The notes below the pieces were generated by a model, which was given only the letters and a program-made list of their open reading frames with translations, was not told where the DNA came from and searched no databases. From the NCBI GenBank assembly GCA_022496805.1, contig CM040085.1, positions 31,029,811 through 31,093,810 on the forward strand: 64,000 nucleotides of DNA, read 5' to 3'. Below are positions 35,529 through 47,500 of the stretch, one piece after another. This stretch comes from Pohlia nutans. Taxonomy: Eukaryota; Streptophyta; Bryopsida; Bryales; Mniaceae. The number at the start of each line of letters is the position of its first letter. Position 1 is the stretch's first letter. The position numbers were made by a program, and so were the translations under genes.

Positions 35529-36863
35529 TGTCGGGTAGAGAGGGTTTTGCTCTGGGAAAACGCGGGGTTTCTAGCTGCAACTAGTTTGAATTCAAGGTAT
35601 GGGGAAATATGATAGTGTAATTTATTGTTTATACCATTAAAAACCCAAATCTATGTTTTATTTTGCAAAATAGCAAACCGTGTAAAGGCTTAAACCTTTA
35701 AAAACACTGTCAGCATTCAAATGAATGCCACAGACACATACTTGCTCCAAATCAAGTGTGCTATAACTTTCTGGAAAGCTAACACAAAGCTACACAATCT
35801 GTAAAAATTTCAAGAGAAAATGATTTACCATTCAATATTTATAGCGTGCTGAAGTTGAGACTCCAAATATTCACGGCAGCTGTACATCTCTCCACTTCGG
35901 GACGCATATCATCTTCATAAAAGCTCCAAATACATGATGCCATAAGTTTTTAGAAAGCTAACATCACCATCTACGTTGCCTGTAAATCTTAGCTTAAAAT
36001 ATCATACTATCCGTTTTCTATACTTCGTCAAAAATGGAACTTCTATATTGAGCGGCAGTTTCACACCCTCAAACTTCTACAAGCATAACTTTCACGTCCT
36101 AACTCCAAAACAAGAGTTTAATAGCTTTTTAGAAAGCTATCAACATAACACATGTGCTCACAAAATTTCAAAACTAATCGATCATTATACAAATTTCTAC
36201 AAGAGTTTAAAGCGACTGCCTTTGAATTTCGACGGCACTAAACCCTCTTTCACTTCTCAAGGCATAACTTTCTCATACTAACTCCAAATGACAAGCGCCA
36301 CACACCATTGGAATCACAACAAGAAGAGGAACGTGCTCTCAAAATTTCATTGAAATCCGAGCTATACACAGTAAGTCACTTGTCCTCAAACACACGGCAC
36401 AAAACTAAAAAACTAAAACATGAACACAAGAAGAATGAGGTTCGGGAGAAGAAGGCCCCCCTTATCAAGCCACAAGGGGGAACACATCAGCCCATACCTA
36501 GCCACATGGGCACCCTAAAACTAATTGGGTGACCCAAAAGTCTCCCATACCTCTATCCATTCGCTTATTTTAATGATAAACTCACAAAAAACTAAAAGAA
36601 AGGTAAAACAATCTTCACCTTTCTTTTCAACAACTATCAAAACTCAAATTAAATATCAAAACTCATTCTAAGAAGATAAATGTAAAGTTTGACTCTTATT
36701 AGTCAAAACACAAGGCAATTAAAACCTTGTAGAGATTATGAATCAATTCATAATCTTTCTCAAATATTCCCTATTCATTTCTTCTTTAAATGAGATATCT
36801 TAAAACTCATCAAAATAACAATACTATAAGTTTTTACACTATATGCGCATTTGCATCGCGACA
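35529..36863 (-). repeat. Ty3/gypsy LTR (3' in element sense)
   Basis: A 1,335-bp LTR starting TGTCGGGTAG and ending GCGACA. It is preceded by CCGG (35525-35528), repeated at 44556-44559 after the other LTR as target duplication. On the element's sense strand an AGAGGGGGTGAA polypurine tract sits directly upstream (36864-36875). I saw no difference from the other LTR on reading both. Confidence 0.93.
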
Positions 36864-36906
36864 TTCACCCCCTCTAAACCTGCACATCCTCCGGTATGTG
36901 CCAAAC

Positions 36907-39900
36907 TCAGTCATCTTCTTGATCATCTTCACTCCCGAGTTGATCTTCATTAATTTCTTCATCTTCATCAACTTCGTGATCTTGCAATGCAGGCAATATT
37001 ACATTTAAGTCTTCTTCATTAAATCTTCCATCTCTCCGTCGAAAAGCTTTGATCCGTTTGCCCGCCACTGGTATCCTACAAGGAGTACCATCTAATTCTC
37101 GAAGTGAATAAGTGGCGTTATCATGCACTTTTATTACCACATAAGGTCCAAACCACCGTTTAACAAACTTCCTCAGTGTACTGTGTTGATGCTCCAAAGT
37201 GCTATCAAACACTAAAACCCAATCCCCTTCTTCAATATTATTGGTCCTCAACCGATGAGTTCTATCAAATCTCTCCTTATTGCTCAGTCTCGCAGCTTTA
37301 AGTTTTTCTAATGCCATTTGTTGATCCTCGGGTAATTTTCCAAGCTGTCTAATACGGAGCTCTAAGAGTTTTTCTCGTGTAATACCATCTTCCCATGACA
37401 AAAATACCCATGTAGGAATAGACTCCTCAACAGGCATTAAAGGTTTTTGTCCATACATAAGCTCCACAGGCATGTAACCAGTAACAGTGCTATGGGTAGT
37501 TCTGTCAGCCCATAAAGCAAATGGAAGTAACTTAGGCCAGAACTTTAGTTTCCCTTTGCAAGCCTTAACCAATGCTTGAACAATGGGTGGATGACCTCTC
37601 TCAATCTTTCCATTAGCCTCAGGATTATATGCAGTTGTTAGCCTTAACTGCACACCGTATCGGTTGAAAAATTCTCTTGCTTCAGCTGCATCCAATTCTC
37701 CTCTGTCAGCCCTCATCTTGCCAATGCTCCCATATCGACTGAAAATATCTTCAAGTATAAATTTGCAAATCCCCTCCGTTGCTTTGGTTCGAAGAGCTCT
37801 ACCTTCAACAAAGTTTGAGAGTTCTTCTCTTGCCAAAACAAGATATTTCATACCCCAAAGTCCAAGTGGCATTGCAACTAAGTCAATCATCCATTGAAAA
37901 TGGATGGCAAGAGGATAAGTGGGATGTAGTTCATCCCTAAACCTCACTTTAGATTGCAATTGACAAACAACACATGAAGCCACAAATTCTTCAACATCTT
38001 TATATAATCCTTTCCACCAATAACGCTCTTTGATTTTAGTATAAGTGGCCCAAATTCCTCTATGACCGGCCCAAAGTGTATCATGAAATTCTTTAAGAAC
38101 TTGGGTTTTAGTCTCAGAATCGTCCACTACTCTCAATGGCATACCATCACCCCTTTTTGCCCTCTTCTAGAGAAAACCATCTCGCAAAAGATAATCATAA
38201 GCACGATGTCTAATATCCTTGAAAGTCTTCTCTGACCAATCTTTATGTCTCTTTAAAGTGCTCAAATAAAAGTCAATATCTTTCAATCTTCCTTCATATA
38301 ATTCTGCTTTAAATGGCAAGACTTCATCGCTTGAATTTTCTCCATTTGTAATTGATATATATACTTCATCAGAAAATTCTTCACTTCCTTCAAACGCCAT
38401 CATTTCTTCTTCGTGAAAATACCGGGCTCTTGATAACATATCTGCCACTGGATTCTTGTTACCAGCAATATGTATCAATACCGGATTAAGTGATTTGATG
38501 TAGGCTATCCAACGTAGCATCGCAATATCAGGTGAAGAACAATTTGCTATCATACCAAGTAAAGGCAAACAATCGGTCTCCAACACCACATTTGCTCCTA
38601 TCAAATAATTTCTATCTGCTTTAAGAGCAGTAAGTGCACCCCATAGTTCTCTCTTCACTTGTGGATATGCTCTTTGACGCTCTGTGAGAATTCTTGCCCC
38701 AAATCTTATAGCAAATCGTCTCCCTTCTGCATCATCTTGTCCCACAGCCCAACCAATAGCTATTGGACTAGTGTCAACTGTCACAATCACCGGTCTTCCA
38801 CATTCATAATCAACTTGCTTTAGAATTGGTGGTGACTTCAAAATATTTTTCAACCCGTCCATAGCTAAATCTTGATCATGTTCCCAAGAAAACTTGTTCC
38901 TCTTTCTCAATAATTTGTATAAAGGTTCAGACATATGTGCAAAATGTGGTATCCAAATTTGATAAAAGACACATGCTCCCAAAAACCTACTTACTTCAGT
39001 AATGGTGCTACAAGCTTTCATTCTCCCGATAGCATCAACCTTCTCAGGATTAGGTTTTCTTCCATACCACCCACATAAATGTCCAACTACCAAAATTTCA
39101 TCAACTCCAAATTTTGACTTGTCAATCGAAAGAGTCAAGTTTACTTCTTCAAGTCTCTTCAAAATATTGGAAACATCATCAATATGCTCATTCACAAATA
39201 TTCTGCAACCATCATCTTGGACACTCAAATTTTTATCATCCTCCTTGCAACCTTTGATAGGAATATCATCAACAAAAGGTATAGTCTTTTCAGGCACGAA
39301 CTCTCGTAAAATTTGATTCATAGCATTTTGCATGTGTGCTACCGAATTAGTAGCACCTTGAGGCAAGGTACACATTCGTACAAGTCCAAGAGGAGTCTTC
39401 ATGGTTGTCAAATCTCTACTTTCATTGGCTAGCTGAAACTGATCATAACCAGAGTACAAGTCCCCTATAGAATAAATTGCATGCCCAGCAAATGCCTCAG
39501 CTACTTCATCAACAATAGGTCCAGATCCTTTGTTTCTGATTGTCACTTTATTAGCCGGTTGCATATCTTGAATAAATCTCAAAGCTCCTGATTTCTTTGG
39601 TACAATAAACCAACGATTCGAATACGGAGCCATAGAAGGTTCAAGTATACCCATTTGCATCTTTTCTTTCAATAACCCTACCAATTTCGGAAGCAATGCC
39701 CGAGGTACTGGTATAGGCTTCAAATCCCATGGCACATGTGGTACCGTGAAAATCACCATAGGTGCAACCACACAAGGATGCACACACCCAATCTCATCTG
39801 ATGAAGAAGCAAAGGCTTTACCATGTTTGAGAAGCATGTCTTGAAACTTCTTCTTCTCTGGTTTAGTCAAGAATTCACCCCCTCCAATCTTCATATTTGC

Positions 39901-40416
39901 GAGTGTCTCTTTTGTAAATTTGTGTCCAATATTTCTTGCTTCTCTCAAACCAGGTTCTTTCTCTGCTTCTTTGATATGCTCATCAGTATCAGATGGTAAC
40001 TGAGTTGCTACTGGTTTAACCTTCTTTGCCACCGTCTTATACTTTGTATGTACCATCACTTCATGCTTCAATCCATAACTGTTACAAACATCAAAACTTG
40101 TAACCGCCTTCAATACTTCATCATATAATGCCCGTGAATGAACTTCAATTGTAGCATCATAAATATCACCATTGATCTCACTTTCTTGCAACTTCTTCAA
40201 AACATGGAGTACATCATCTCCAAAGCCTTCTTCTTCAAAGACACCATTGATATATTCATCATTCAATAATGCCTTCACTTTTTTTAATTTCTTTTCTGCT
40301 TTTTTAACGACCCTTCTGCAAATAGGGTCCAAATCTTTAATACTCTTAAAACTCAAAAATCCACACTCCGTCACACTTACAAAACCACAATCAATATTTT
40401 GTACATTTGGGGACAT
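36907..40416 (-). pseudogene. gypsy pol: RT, RNase H, integrase, one internal stop
   Basis: From ATG 40416 the frame encodes reverse transcriptase (IQDMQPANKV, YSIGDLYSGYDQ, PFVDDIPIKG), RNase H (VTVDTSPIAIGW, YPQVKRELWGAL, LETDCLPL, NPVADMLSR), then integrase (zinc-binding HRGIWATYTKIKERYWWKG...CVVC, catalytic core, C-terminal domain) and an acidic tail. RT-RNase H-integrase order defines Ty3/gypsy. TAG at 38169-38167 interrupts it just before the integrase, at a probable Trp codon; the frame continues unbroken after it. The RT and integrase wording (VDDIPIKG, LWADRTTHSTVTGYMPVEL) recalls gypsy elements of basidiomycete fungi more than common plant chromoviruses; that is recollection, not an alignment. 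Confidence 0.88.
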
Positions 40417-40469
40417 AGTAATTTCAGATGCATCTGCACCCGTAGATCCCCGAACTCCACGTGTGCATT

Positions 40470-43169
40470 TTAGAAATCCTGAAAGTCTTCACCAGATCTT
40501 AGAGGTGCATCTCTAAGCTGAATTCTGTTTCTTTCATGATCAGGTCTCACCGTTAAAAATTGCAGAGACCTCTTGCCATCACGACTCCGAATACGTGCAT
40601 AATGAGACCCATCATCCAAGACCTTGGTCTCCATTCTAGCTGCTGTGATATATGGTTGTCCAAGTATTATAGGATATGTCCCATAGTTTTGAACAAAAAA
40701 GTTTTGCTCAACTTCAACATCGCCAATTTTTGCACATACAGCCGGACAAGCCCCATATAATTCTCCTCTTCCATTGTTTGCAGCCCTCATGACCCAACCG
40801 TGATGAGTATCAATCGGCCAATTGCCTTTCTCATAAATTCTCCTTGACATGATATTTATTTCAGAGCCATGGTCCACAAGTGCCAAGATAGAATCATCCA
40901 ACTCACCAAGTCTCACTCGTGTCTCCGTAGTGGCCCTTGCCCAAAATGGTTGATAATAATTCAACTTTCCTCCTCTTTCACGATCAATTTCATCAACAAT
41001 TCCACAATCAAAGACATTTGCCTCCACCTCAAATCTTTCTTCATATGCCACCTCAGTAGTCATTCCATCCACCATTTCTTTTCCCTCATCTTGAGTTAGT
41101 ATGGAATGGGCTTCTTTCTTTGAGCTCTTCACTTCCATCAACTCATATCCCTTCATGCTCAAACCTTCAATAGAATGCTCAGTTTTGGTAACATCTCTTT
41201 TGATGTCAATCATACATTCTGCAGCAAACATCTTCAAAATATCATCTTCTTCTTCATCAGTAAGATAATCCTTTATCTCTTCAGTTTGATCTTTCTGCTC
41301 TTCTAATGCCTCGATATTCATGTTCATAATCTTCTCTTCATCACCCTTTGCATCACACATCATATTAAATACTTGCCCGATTTCAATCTCCTCATCCTTT
41401 GTCATATGAGTATCCAATGCATGCATCATGACTGTCTCAGCTGTCATTTGCCTTTTTCTCTTGATAACATCAATGATAAGGTCATGAAAATCTTTCTTGG
41501 CAATACCAAGAGCCTCTCTCAATGTAAACTCAATCTTGGCATCCAAAACCCTCTCCTCCAATATCCCCTTCATGTCAATAGAAGTCTCGATATCAGATTG
41601 AAGCTTGTAAGCTGGCCCTTTAGTTTTACCTTTGCCAGAATCTTCCTTCTCTTTGCCCTTCTTGCTGGTGCTTGAATCTTTCCATATCTTCTCTGGAAGT
41701 GGTGCATCTCCAGGATGATTAATAGAAGGTGATTTCTCAGGCCTTTGGCGTGTGTGAAAACCAGGTCCATCACCCTTTGCAGCCTCTTTAAGCCCTTGAT
41801 TTTTCTTCTTTAATGTTGGCTCATCAGCATCATCTTCTTCTGCAGGTCTGCCCCGTTTTACTTCAACAGATGCATCATGATTCTCAATGTCATTTTGCAC
41901 CTCACACAAAAATGCTTTGATGCTAACTGCATCAACAGGATCCTCCCAACCGGTTGCCTTTCTGATAGCTTGTGCTCCTCTGATCATAATCTCTCTTGCT
42001 GGAGTAGAAGAGGCCTCAATAGTATGATGGTCCACCTCAATATGATATGACTCAACTCCCTTAGCACGCAAAGCACTCGACTTCCCCCTCTTCTCATCCA
42101 TTATTTTCTTCATTCCACCTTTGCCAAAATTAGTGTCCATAGGCAGGTCAGTGGATGCATCACGAATCCTCCCATCCTTGAAAGAAACTATACCTTCTTT
42201 AAGTGCACCATCATAATCAGTGCAACCACGAAGAGTGTGGTCTATGACATCACACCATATGCATCTCTTCACAAATGACTTTGCACCATCTGATGATTGA
42301 GAAGAACTTGCTCCTCGTGCCTTCTTCAATTCACTCATCTCCACCCTCAAATCTCTGATACCTTTGATAAGCTCTTCAATACTGTCTTCTTCAACTCTCT
42401 TGCTTGTTTTTGATGTCTCACCAAGAGTTGTAGGAGCCAATGATAATTTTGGAGCCCTTGGAACCATCATGGGGTTTGCATCAGTCCGTGAAATAATACC
42501 TCTAGACCTCACCCGTCGTTGTTTGACCACAAGAGTCACCGTTTCTTCCACCCTCCTCCAATCATTAGTAAAACCACCTTCAGTGGTCCTATCCCCAAGA
42601 AGCAAGAGGAGTCTATCCTCTAATGCATCATCGGCTGCCTGCAAAAACATCTCTGCCTTTCTTGTATCAAGAAGGCGCCTTTCTGCTAAAGGCAACTGAT
42701 TATATTTCTTCTCAAATTTTCTGAGCAGCTCATTTGGGCCCATATCATTCCCGGGTTGTTGTTCCACCCAATCAAGGAAAGACCTCTTAGTCATCCTCTC
42801 CGTATCTTCATCAAAATACTCATCCCTCAATCTCTCATCAAATGTGGCCCATGAAGTCACATACACATCTTCCCGAATTTCTTGCACCCTCTCACGAATT
42901 TCGGGAACCACAGCCAAGTCAAAAGTCAACATCATACGATCCTCAGATACTTGATGCACTTCCATTTCACAAACATATACCCTCAAAAAGTTTGTGATAT
43001 TCTTCCCATCAAATCTCCCAATTTTGTCCACAACACCCTTCAATGCTTTGGTAGCCTCATGCCCACCAGAGTTTGCTCTATGATGCTCCATATACAGGGC
43101 CAATGCCCCCAAAATATTCTCCATATTCATTTGGCCCCCTCCGGAAGCCCCATCATGATCCCCCGTCAT
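40470..43169 (-). CDS. gypsy gag-protease polyprotein, intact 899 residues
   Basis: The frame from ATG 43169 opens with a gag capsid-like region (ITNFLRVYVCEME, RDEYFDEDTERMTKRSF). It then has a CCHC knuckle (C-IW-C-DVID-H-TLRG-C) a third of the way in, a long acidic and lysine-rich linker, and a retropepsin with LALVDHGSEINIMS near residue 780. The protease active site is DHG where most have DTG or DSG. No internal stop. It ends 50 bases before pol starts, so pol must be reached by re-initiation, frameshift or a separate mechanism. Together with identical LTRs this suggests a young insertion. Confidence 0.85.
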   Translation of the reverse strand: MTGDHDGASGGGQMNMENILGALALYMEHHRANSGGHEATKALKGVVDKIGRFDGKNITNFLRVYVCEMEVHQVSEDRMMLTFDLAVVPEIRERVQEIREDVYVTSWATFDERLRDEYFDEDTERMTKRSFLDWVEQQPGNDMGPNELLRKFEKKYNQLPLAERRLLDTRKAEMFLQAADDALEDRLLLLLGDRTTEGGFTNDWRRVEETVTLVVKQRRVRSRGIISRTDANPMMVPRAPKLSLAPTTLGETSKTSKRVEEDSIEELIKGIRDLRVEMSELKKARGASSSQSSDGAKSFVKRCIWCDVIDHTLRGCTDYDGALKEGIVSFKDGRIRDASTDLPMDTNFGKGGMKKIMDEKRGKSSALRAKGVESYHIEVDHHTIEASSTPAREIMIRGAQAIRKATGWEDPVDAVSIKAFLCEVQNDIENHDASVEVKRGRPAEEDDADEPTLKKKNQGLKEAAKGDGPGFHTRQRPEKSPSINHPGDAPLPEKIWKDSSTSKKGKEKEDSGKGKTKGPAYKLQSDIETSIDMKGILEERVLDAKIEFTLREALGIAKKDFHDLIIDVIKRKRQMTAETVMMHALDTHMTKDEEIEIGQVFNMMCDAKGDEEKIMNMNIEALEEQKDQTEEIKDYLTDEEEDDILKMFAAECMIDIKRDVTKTEHSIEGLSMKGYELMEVKSSKKEAHSILTQDEGKEMVDGMTTEVAYEERFEVEANVFDCGIVDEIDRERGGKLNYYQPFWARATTETRVRLGELDDSILALVDHGSEINIMSRRIYEKGNWPIDTHHGWVMRAANNGRGELYGACPAVCAKIGDVEVEQNFFVQNYGTYPIILGQPYITAARMETKVLDDGSHYARIRSRDGKRSLQFLTVRPDHERNRIQLRDAPLRSGEDFQDF

Positions 43170-43200
43170 TCTTTAACTAAAACTAATTGCCCCAAAGCGT

Positions 43201-43220
43201 CTCTCAGTGGAAGCACCAAA
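43201..43220 (-). promoter_or_regulatory. Probable primer-binding site of the gypsy element
   Basis: On the sense strand TTTGGTGCTTCCACTGAGAG follows directly after the 5' LTR. Position and TGG start fit a tRNA primer site; the tRNA species is not determined. Confidence 0.55.
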
Positions 43221-44555
43221 TGTCGGGTAGAGAGGGTTTTGCTCTGGGAAAACGCGGGGTTTCTAGCTGCAACTAGTTTGAATTCAAGGTATGGGGAAAT
43301 ATGATAGTGTAATTTATTGTTTATACCATTAAAAACCCAAATCTATGTTTTATTTTGCAAAATAGCAAACCGTGTAAAGGCTTAAACCTTTAAAAACACT
43401 GTCAGCATTCAAATGAATGCCACAGACACATACTTGCTCCAAATCAAGTGTGCTATAACTTTCTGGAAAGCTAACACAAAGCTACACAATCTGTAAAAAT
43501 TTCAAGAGAAAATGATTTACCATTCAATATTTATAGCGTGCTGAAGTTGAGACTCCAAATATTCACGGCAGCTGTACATCTCTCCACTTCGGGACGCATA
43601 TCATCTTCATAAAAGCTCCAAATACATGATGCCATAAGTTTTTAGAAAGCTAACATCACCATCTACGTTGCCTGTAAATCTTAGCTTAAAATATCATACT
43701 ATCCGTTTTCTATACTTCGTCAAAAATGGAACTTCTATATTGAGCGGCAGTTTCACACCCTCAAACTTCTACAAGCATAACTTTCACGTCCTAACTCCAA
43801 AACAAGAGTTTAATAGCTTTTTAGAAAGCTATCAACATAACACATGTGCTCACAAAATTTCAAAACTAATCGATCATTATACAAATTTCTACAAGAGTTT
43901 AAAGCGACTGCCTTTGAATTTCGACGGCACTAAACCCTCTTTCACTTCTCAAGGCATAACTTTCTCATACTAACTCCAAATGACAAGCGCCACACACCAT
44001 TGGAATCACAACAAGAAGAGGAACGTGCTCTCAAAATTTCATTGAAATCCGAGCTATACACAGTAAGTCACTTGTCCTCAAACACACGGCACAAAACTAA
44101 AAAACTAAAACATGAACACAAGAAGAATGAGGTTCGGGAGAAGAAGGCCCCCCTTATCAAGCCACAAGGGGGAACACATCAGCCCATACCTAGCCACATG
44201 GGCACCCTAAAACTAATTGGGTGACCCAAAAGTCTCCCATACCTCTATCCATTCGCTTATTTTAATGATAAACTCACAAAAAACTAAAAGAAAGGTAAAA
44301 CAATCTTCACCTTTCTTTTCAACAACTATCAAAACTCAAATTAAATATCAAAACTCATTCTAAGAAGATAAATGTAAAGTTTGACTCTTATTAGTCAAAA
44401 CACAAGGCAATTAAAACCTTGTAGAGATTATGAATCAATTCATAATCTTTCTCAAATATTCCCTATTCATTTCTTCTTTAAATGAGATATCTTAAAACTC
44501 ATCAAAATAACAATACTATAAGTTTTTACACTATATGCGCATTTGCATCGCGACA
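43221..44555 (-). repeat. Ty3/gypsy LTR (5' in element sense)
   Basis: Same length (1,335 bp) and apparently the same sequence as 35529-36863, ending CGACA against the CCGG target duplication at 44556-44559. The small frames within the LTRs (for example 43668-43973 and 35976-36281) are identical in both copies and are non-coding. Confidence 0.93.
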
Positions 44556-44559
44556 CCGG

Positions 44560-47500
44560 AGTTTAGTTCGCCCGCTGCTTGGCGCAATTTCGGCACATCA
44601 GATGTGGAGCAACTTACAGCTCCACTATGTCAAACCCGCAATCAGTTCGGTGCATAACCTTCAGAAGAGATTCTTCGATCTCAAGCCTATTGCAGCGAAA
44701 GGAATCCGAGTGTTCTTATCAGAGCTCAATGACATCAATAGTCAGTTACGAGATCTGGATGTTCAGAAAGTTTTTGATGATGATGCAGTTATCTCCAAAG
44801 TGATTTCAAGCCTGCCGCAGGATTTCAACGCCTTCACCACCGCCTGGGAGCTCACATCTCCTATCGATAAGACTCTTGCAAATTTGTCCATCGGACTAGT
44901 CAAAGAAGAAGTCAAGTTAAAGACCGCAACTACTGCTTCTATTGATGTTACTAAGGCGTTTTACAGTAACTCTAAGTCTCATAGCTCTCAACGTCCAAGT
45001 TCCAGTGGGAGCAACACAACCAGTTCAGGCGCTCATAATTGCAGTGGGAGTTCCTGCACTCATCCGATGCACAAGCTTCTGCTTCCTTCAACAGGACTCA
45101 CGAATCGATCATCACCAACTACTACTGCAACGGTTCTCACTCCGGAACAAAGACAGGCACGTCAAAAATACTTCGATGAGCTTAAGAAGACCACGGCATG
45201 TCACAATTGCGACAAACCAGGCCACTGGCAGGGAGAGTGTCCCGATCTCACCGAAGCCGAGCGACAAGAACTTCGAGGAAATCGGCGCTCCAGATCAGAA
45301 ACAACTATTCCATCATCACCAAGTTTCCCCACTGTTGAGATCCCTCCGGAGCTACCCGACCACGAAACCACGCATACACGCTTCATGGCTTTTGAGCAGT
45401 TTCAGCCATTCGAATCCACAACGAATACCAGTCTTGAAACTTTTTCCAGAGAATGCATCTGGTACGCTGACAGCGCCGCATCAAGCCATATGACAAGTCA
45501 CCGAGACTGGTTTGCAAGTTATTCTCCGTTTCCCGGGCGATATTGGCCTATCCAAGGCATTGCACCTCAGCCACTTTATGCAGCAGGTATCGGTACAATT
45601 GCCATCGAGCGACTCATCAACGGACGTTGGCAATCTGGATACATCGAAAGCGTCCTTCACGTTCCTCAAATAGGAAGCAACTTATTCTCCATAACGAAAG
45701 CTGCCAGAAAAGATATTCTTACTACTTTTTCATCACATGGCTGCACCATGACATCTGGTGGCAGTGTCGTTCTCCAAGGCACTCTACAGAACAATCTGTA
45801 TGAACTACAACTCAGGGTTGTGACTCCGCCATCTGACAACGCTCTCGCTGCTGCATCATTCCGACCGGCGACTATCGCAGAAGCCCGTCAATCTCTTAAA
45901 GTCTGGCATGCTCGGTTATGTCACATTAATCTTGCTTCCATCAAATTACTCGTCCGACAAGAGCTAGCAGACGGCATCGAACTACTTCATGACGACACCT
46001 CCGATAGCTTCTGCGAAGGCTGCTGCTACGGTAAACAACACCGAACTGCTTTTCCTGTGAACTCTGTACGTACCTTTGCCGTTAATCCAGGAGACTTACT
46101 GCATGCGGACATAATGGGACCAATGGACACCGAGTCAATCGGTGGTGCTTTTTACTGCCTCATCATCAAGGACGATGCAACAGGCTATCGAATTGCCTTC
46201 TCTCTTAAGCATAAATCCGATGTTCTTTCGGCTCTACAGCAAGCATGCCGTCAAGTCCAGCGAGACACCGGTCACCAGGTAAAAGTTTTCAAAACAGATC
46301 GTGGCGGGGAGTTCGTCAGTAAACAAGCCAAGAAATTCTTCGATGAAAATCTTATTCGCCAAGAACTCACTACACCACATACACCAGAACAAAATGGCGC
46401 AGCTGAACGTGAGAATCGCACAACTATGGAACTTGTCAGAAGCATGCTTCACTCCCGCAACGTTCCTGCAAAGTTTTGGGCCGAAGCTGTATAGACAACG
46501 GTCTACGTTCTAAATCGAACGACCTCTTTCAATCGATCGCACACAACACCGTACGAAGCATGGTGGGGAATCAAACCGTCTCTGAATCATCTCAGAATAT
46601 TCGGCTGCTCTGCATTCATCCATGCGGAAAAACACACTCGGACCAAGCTTCAACCAAAAAGTCGACCCGACATGTTTCTTGGCTGTTCGGAAGAGTCAAA
46701 AGCCTACCGCGTCTGGGACTTCACCAAAGACAAAGTGGTCATCACCAGGGACATCATCTGTAACGAACAAGATCCGCTGTTGTTCCCCTCTCAGGCAACT
46801 CCTCAAACTATAACCCCTGTCACTGTGATATTTAATCCTAGACCCTCACCTTTACTCTCTCAGTCACCAGCCATTCCTCATAGCATCTCAAGCTTTCCAC
46901 CTGCTATACAAATTAAACCTAATGCCTTACCAACTGCCTCATTAGTACCAATATCTGAACAAGCTCCATTACCTGAGCCAGTTCACATTCCCGTTCTGGC
47001 CAATACAGTTGATAACCCTACACACGAAGATGAACCCTTAGATCGTCTTGATCTTCATGGAAGGTCAGACAGCTCTTCCCGATCCTCTCGACAGTCAAAA
47101 CCACCTACCCGCTACGGAGACTGGGCATATCTCACCCAATTAGCCGCTGCCAATGATATATCACTTGAACCCGGAAGCCTAACTGAAGCATTATCATCTC
47201 CTGAGGCCGAAAAATGGATTGAAGCAATGAACAAAGAATACGCCTCCCTTTTGGAGAATGACACTTGGGAGATCACCGACCTCCCTTCGAACAGAAAGCC
47301 CATCAGTTGCAAGTGGACGTATAAGATTAAATATGATTCTCAGGGCAATATTGACAGATACAAGGCTCGTCTCGTCGCTCGTGGATTCACACAACGCTAT
47401 GGAATAGACTTCACAGAAACGTTCAGCCTCGTCGCCAAATTTGACTCAATCCGTACTCTGCTGTCCATTGTAGCCGTGGAAGACCTCGAGATGCTTCAGT

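Noticed and set aside
35976..36532. Open frames repeated at 35976-36532 and 43668-44224
   Set aside because: They lie inside the two gypsy LTRs and are identical because the LTRs are; no coding features.
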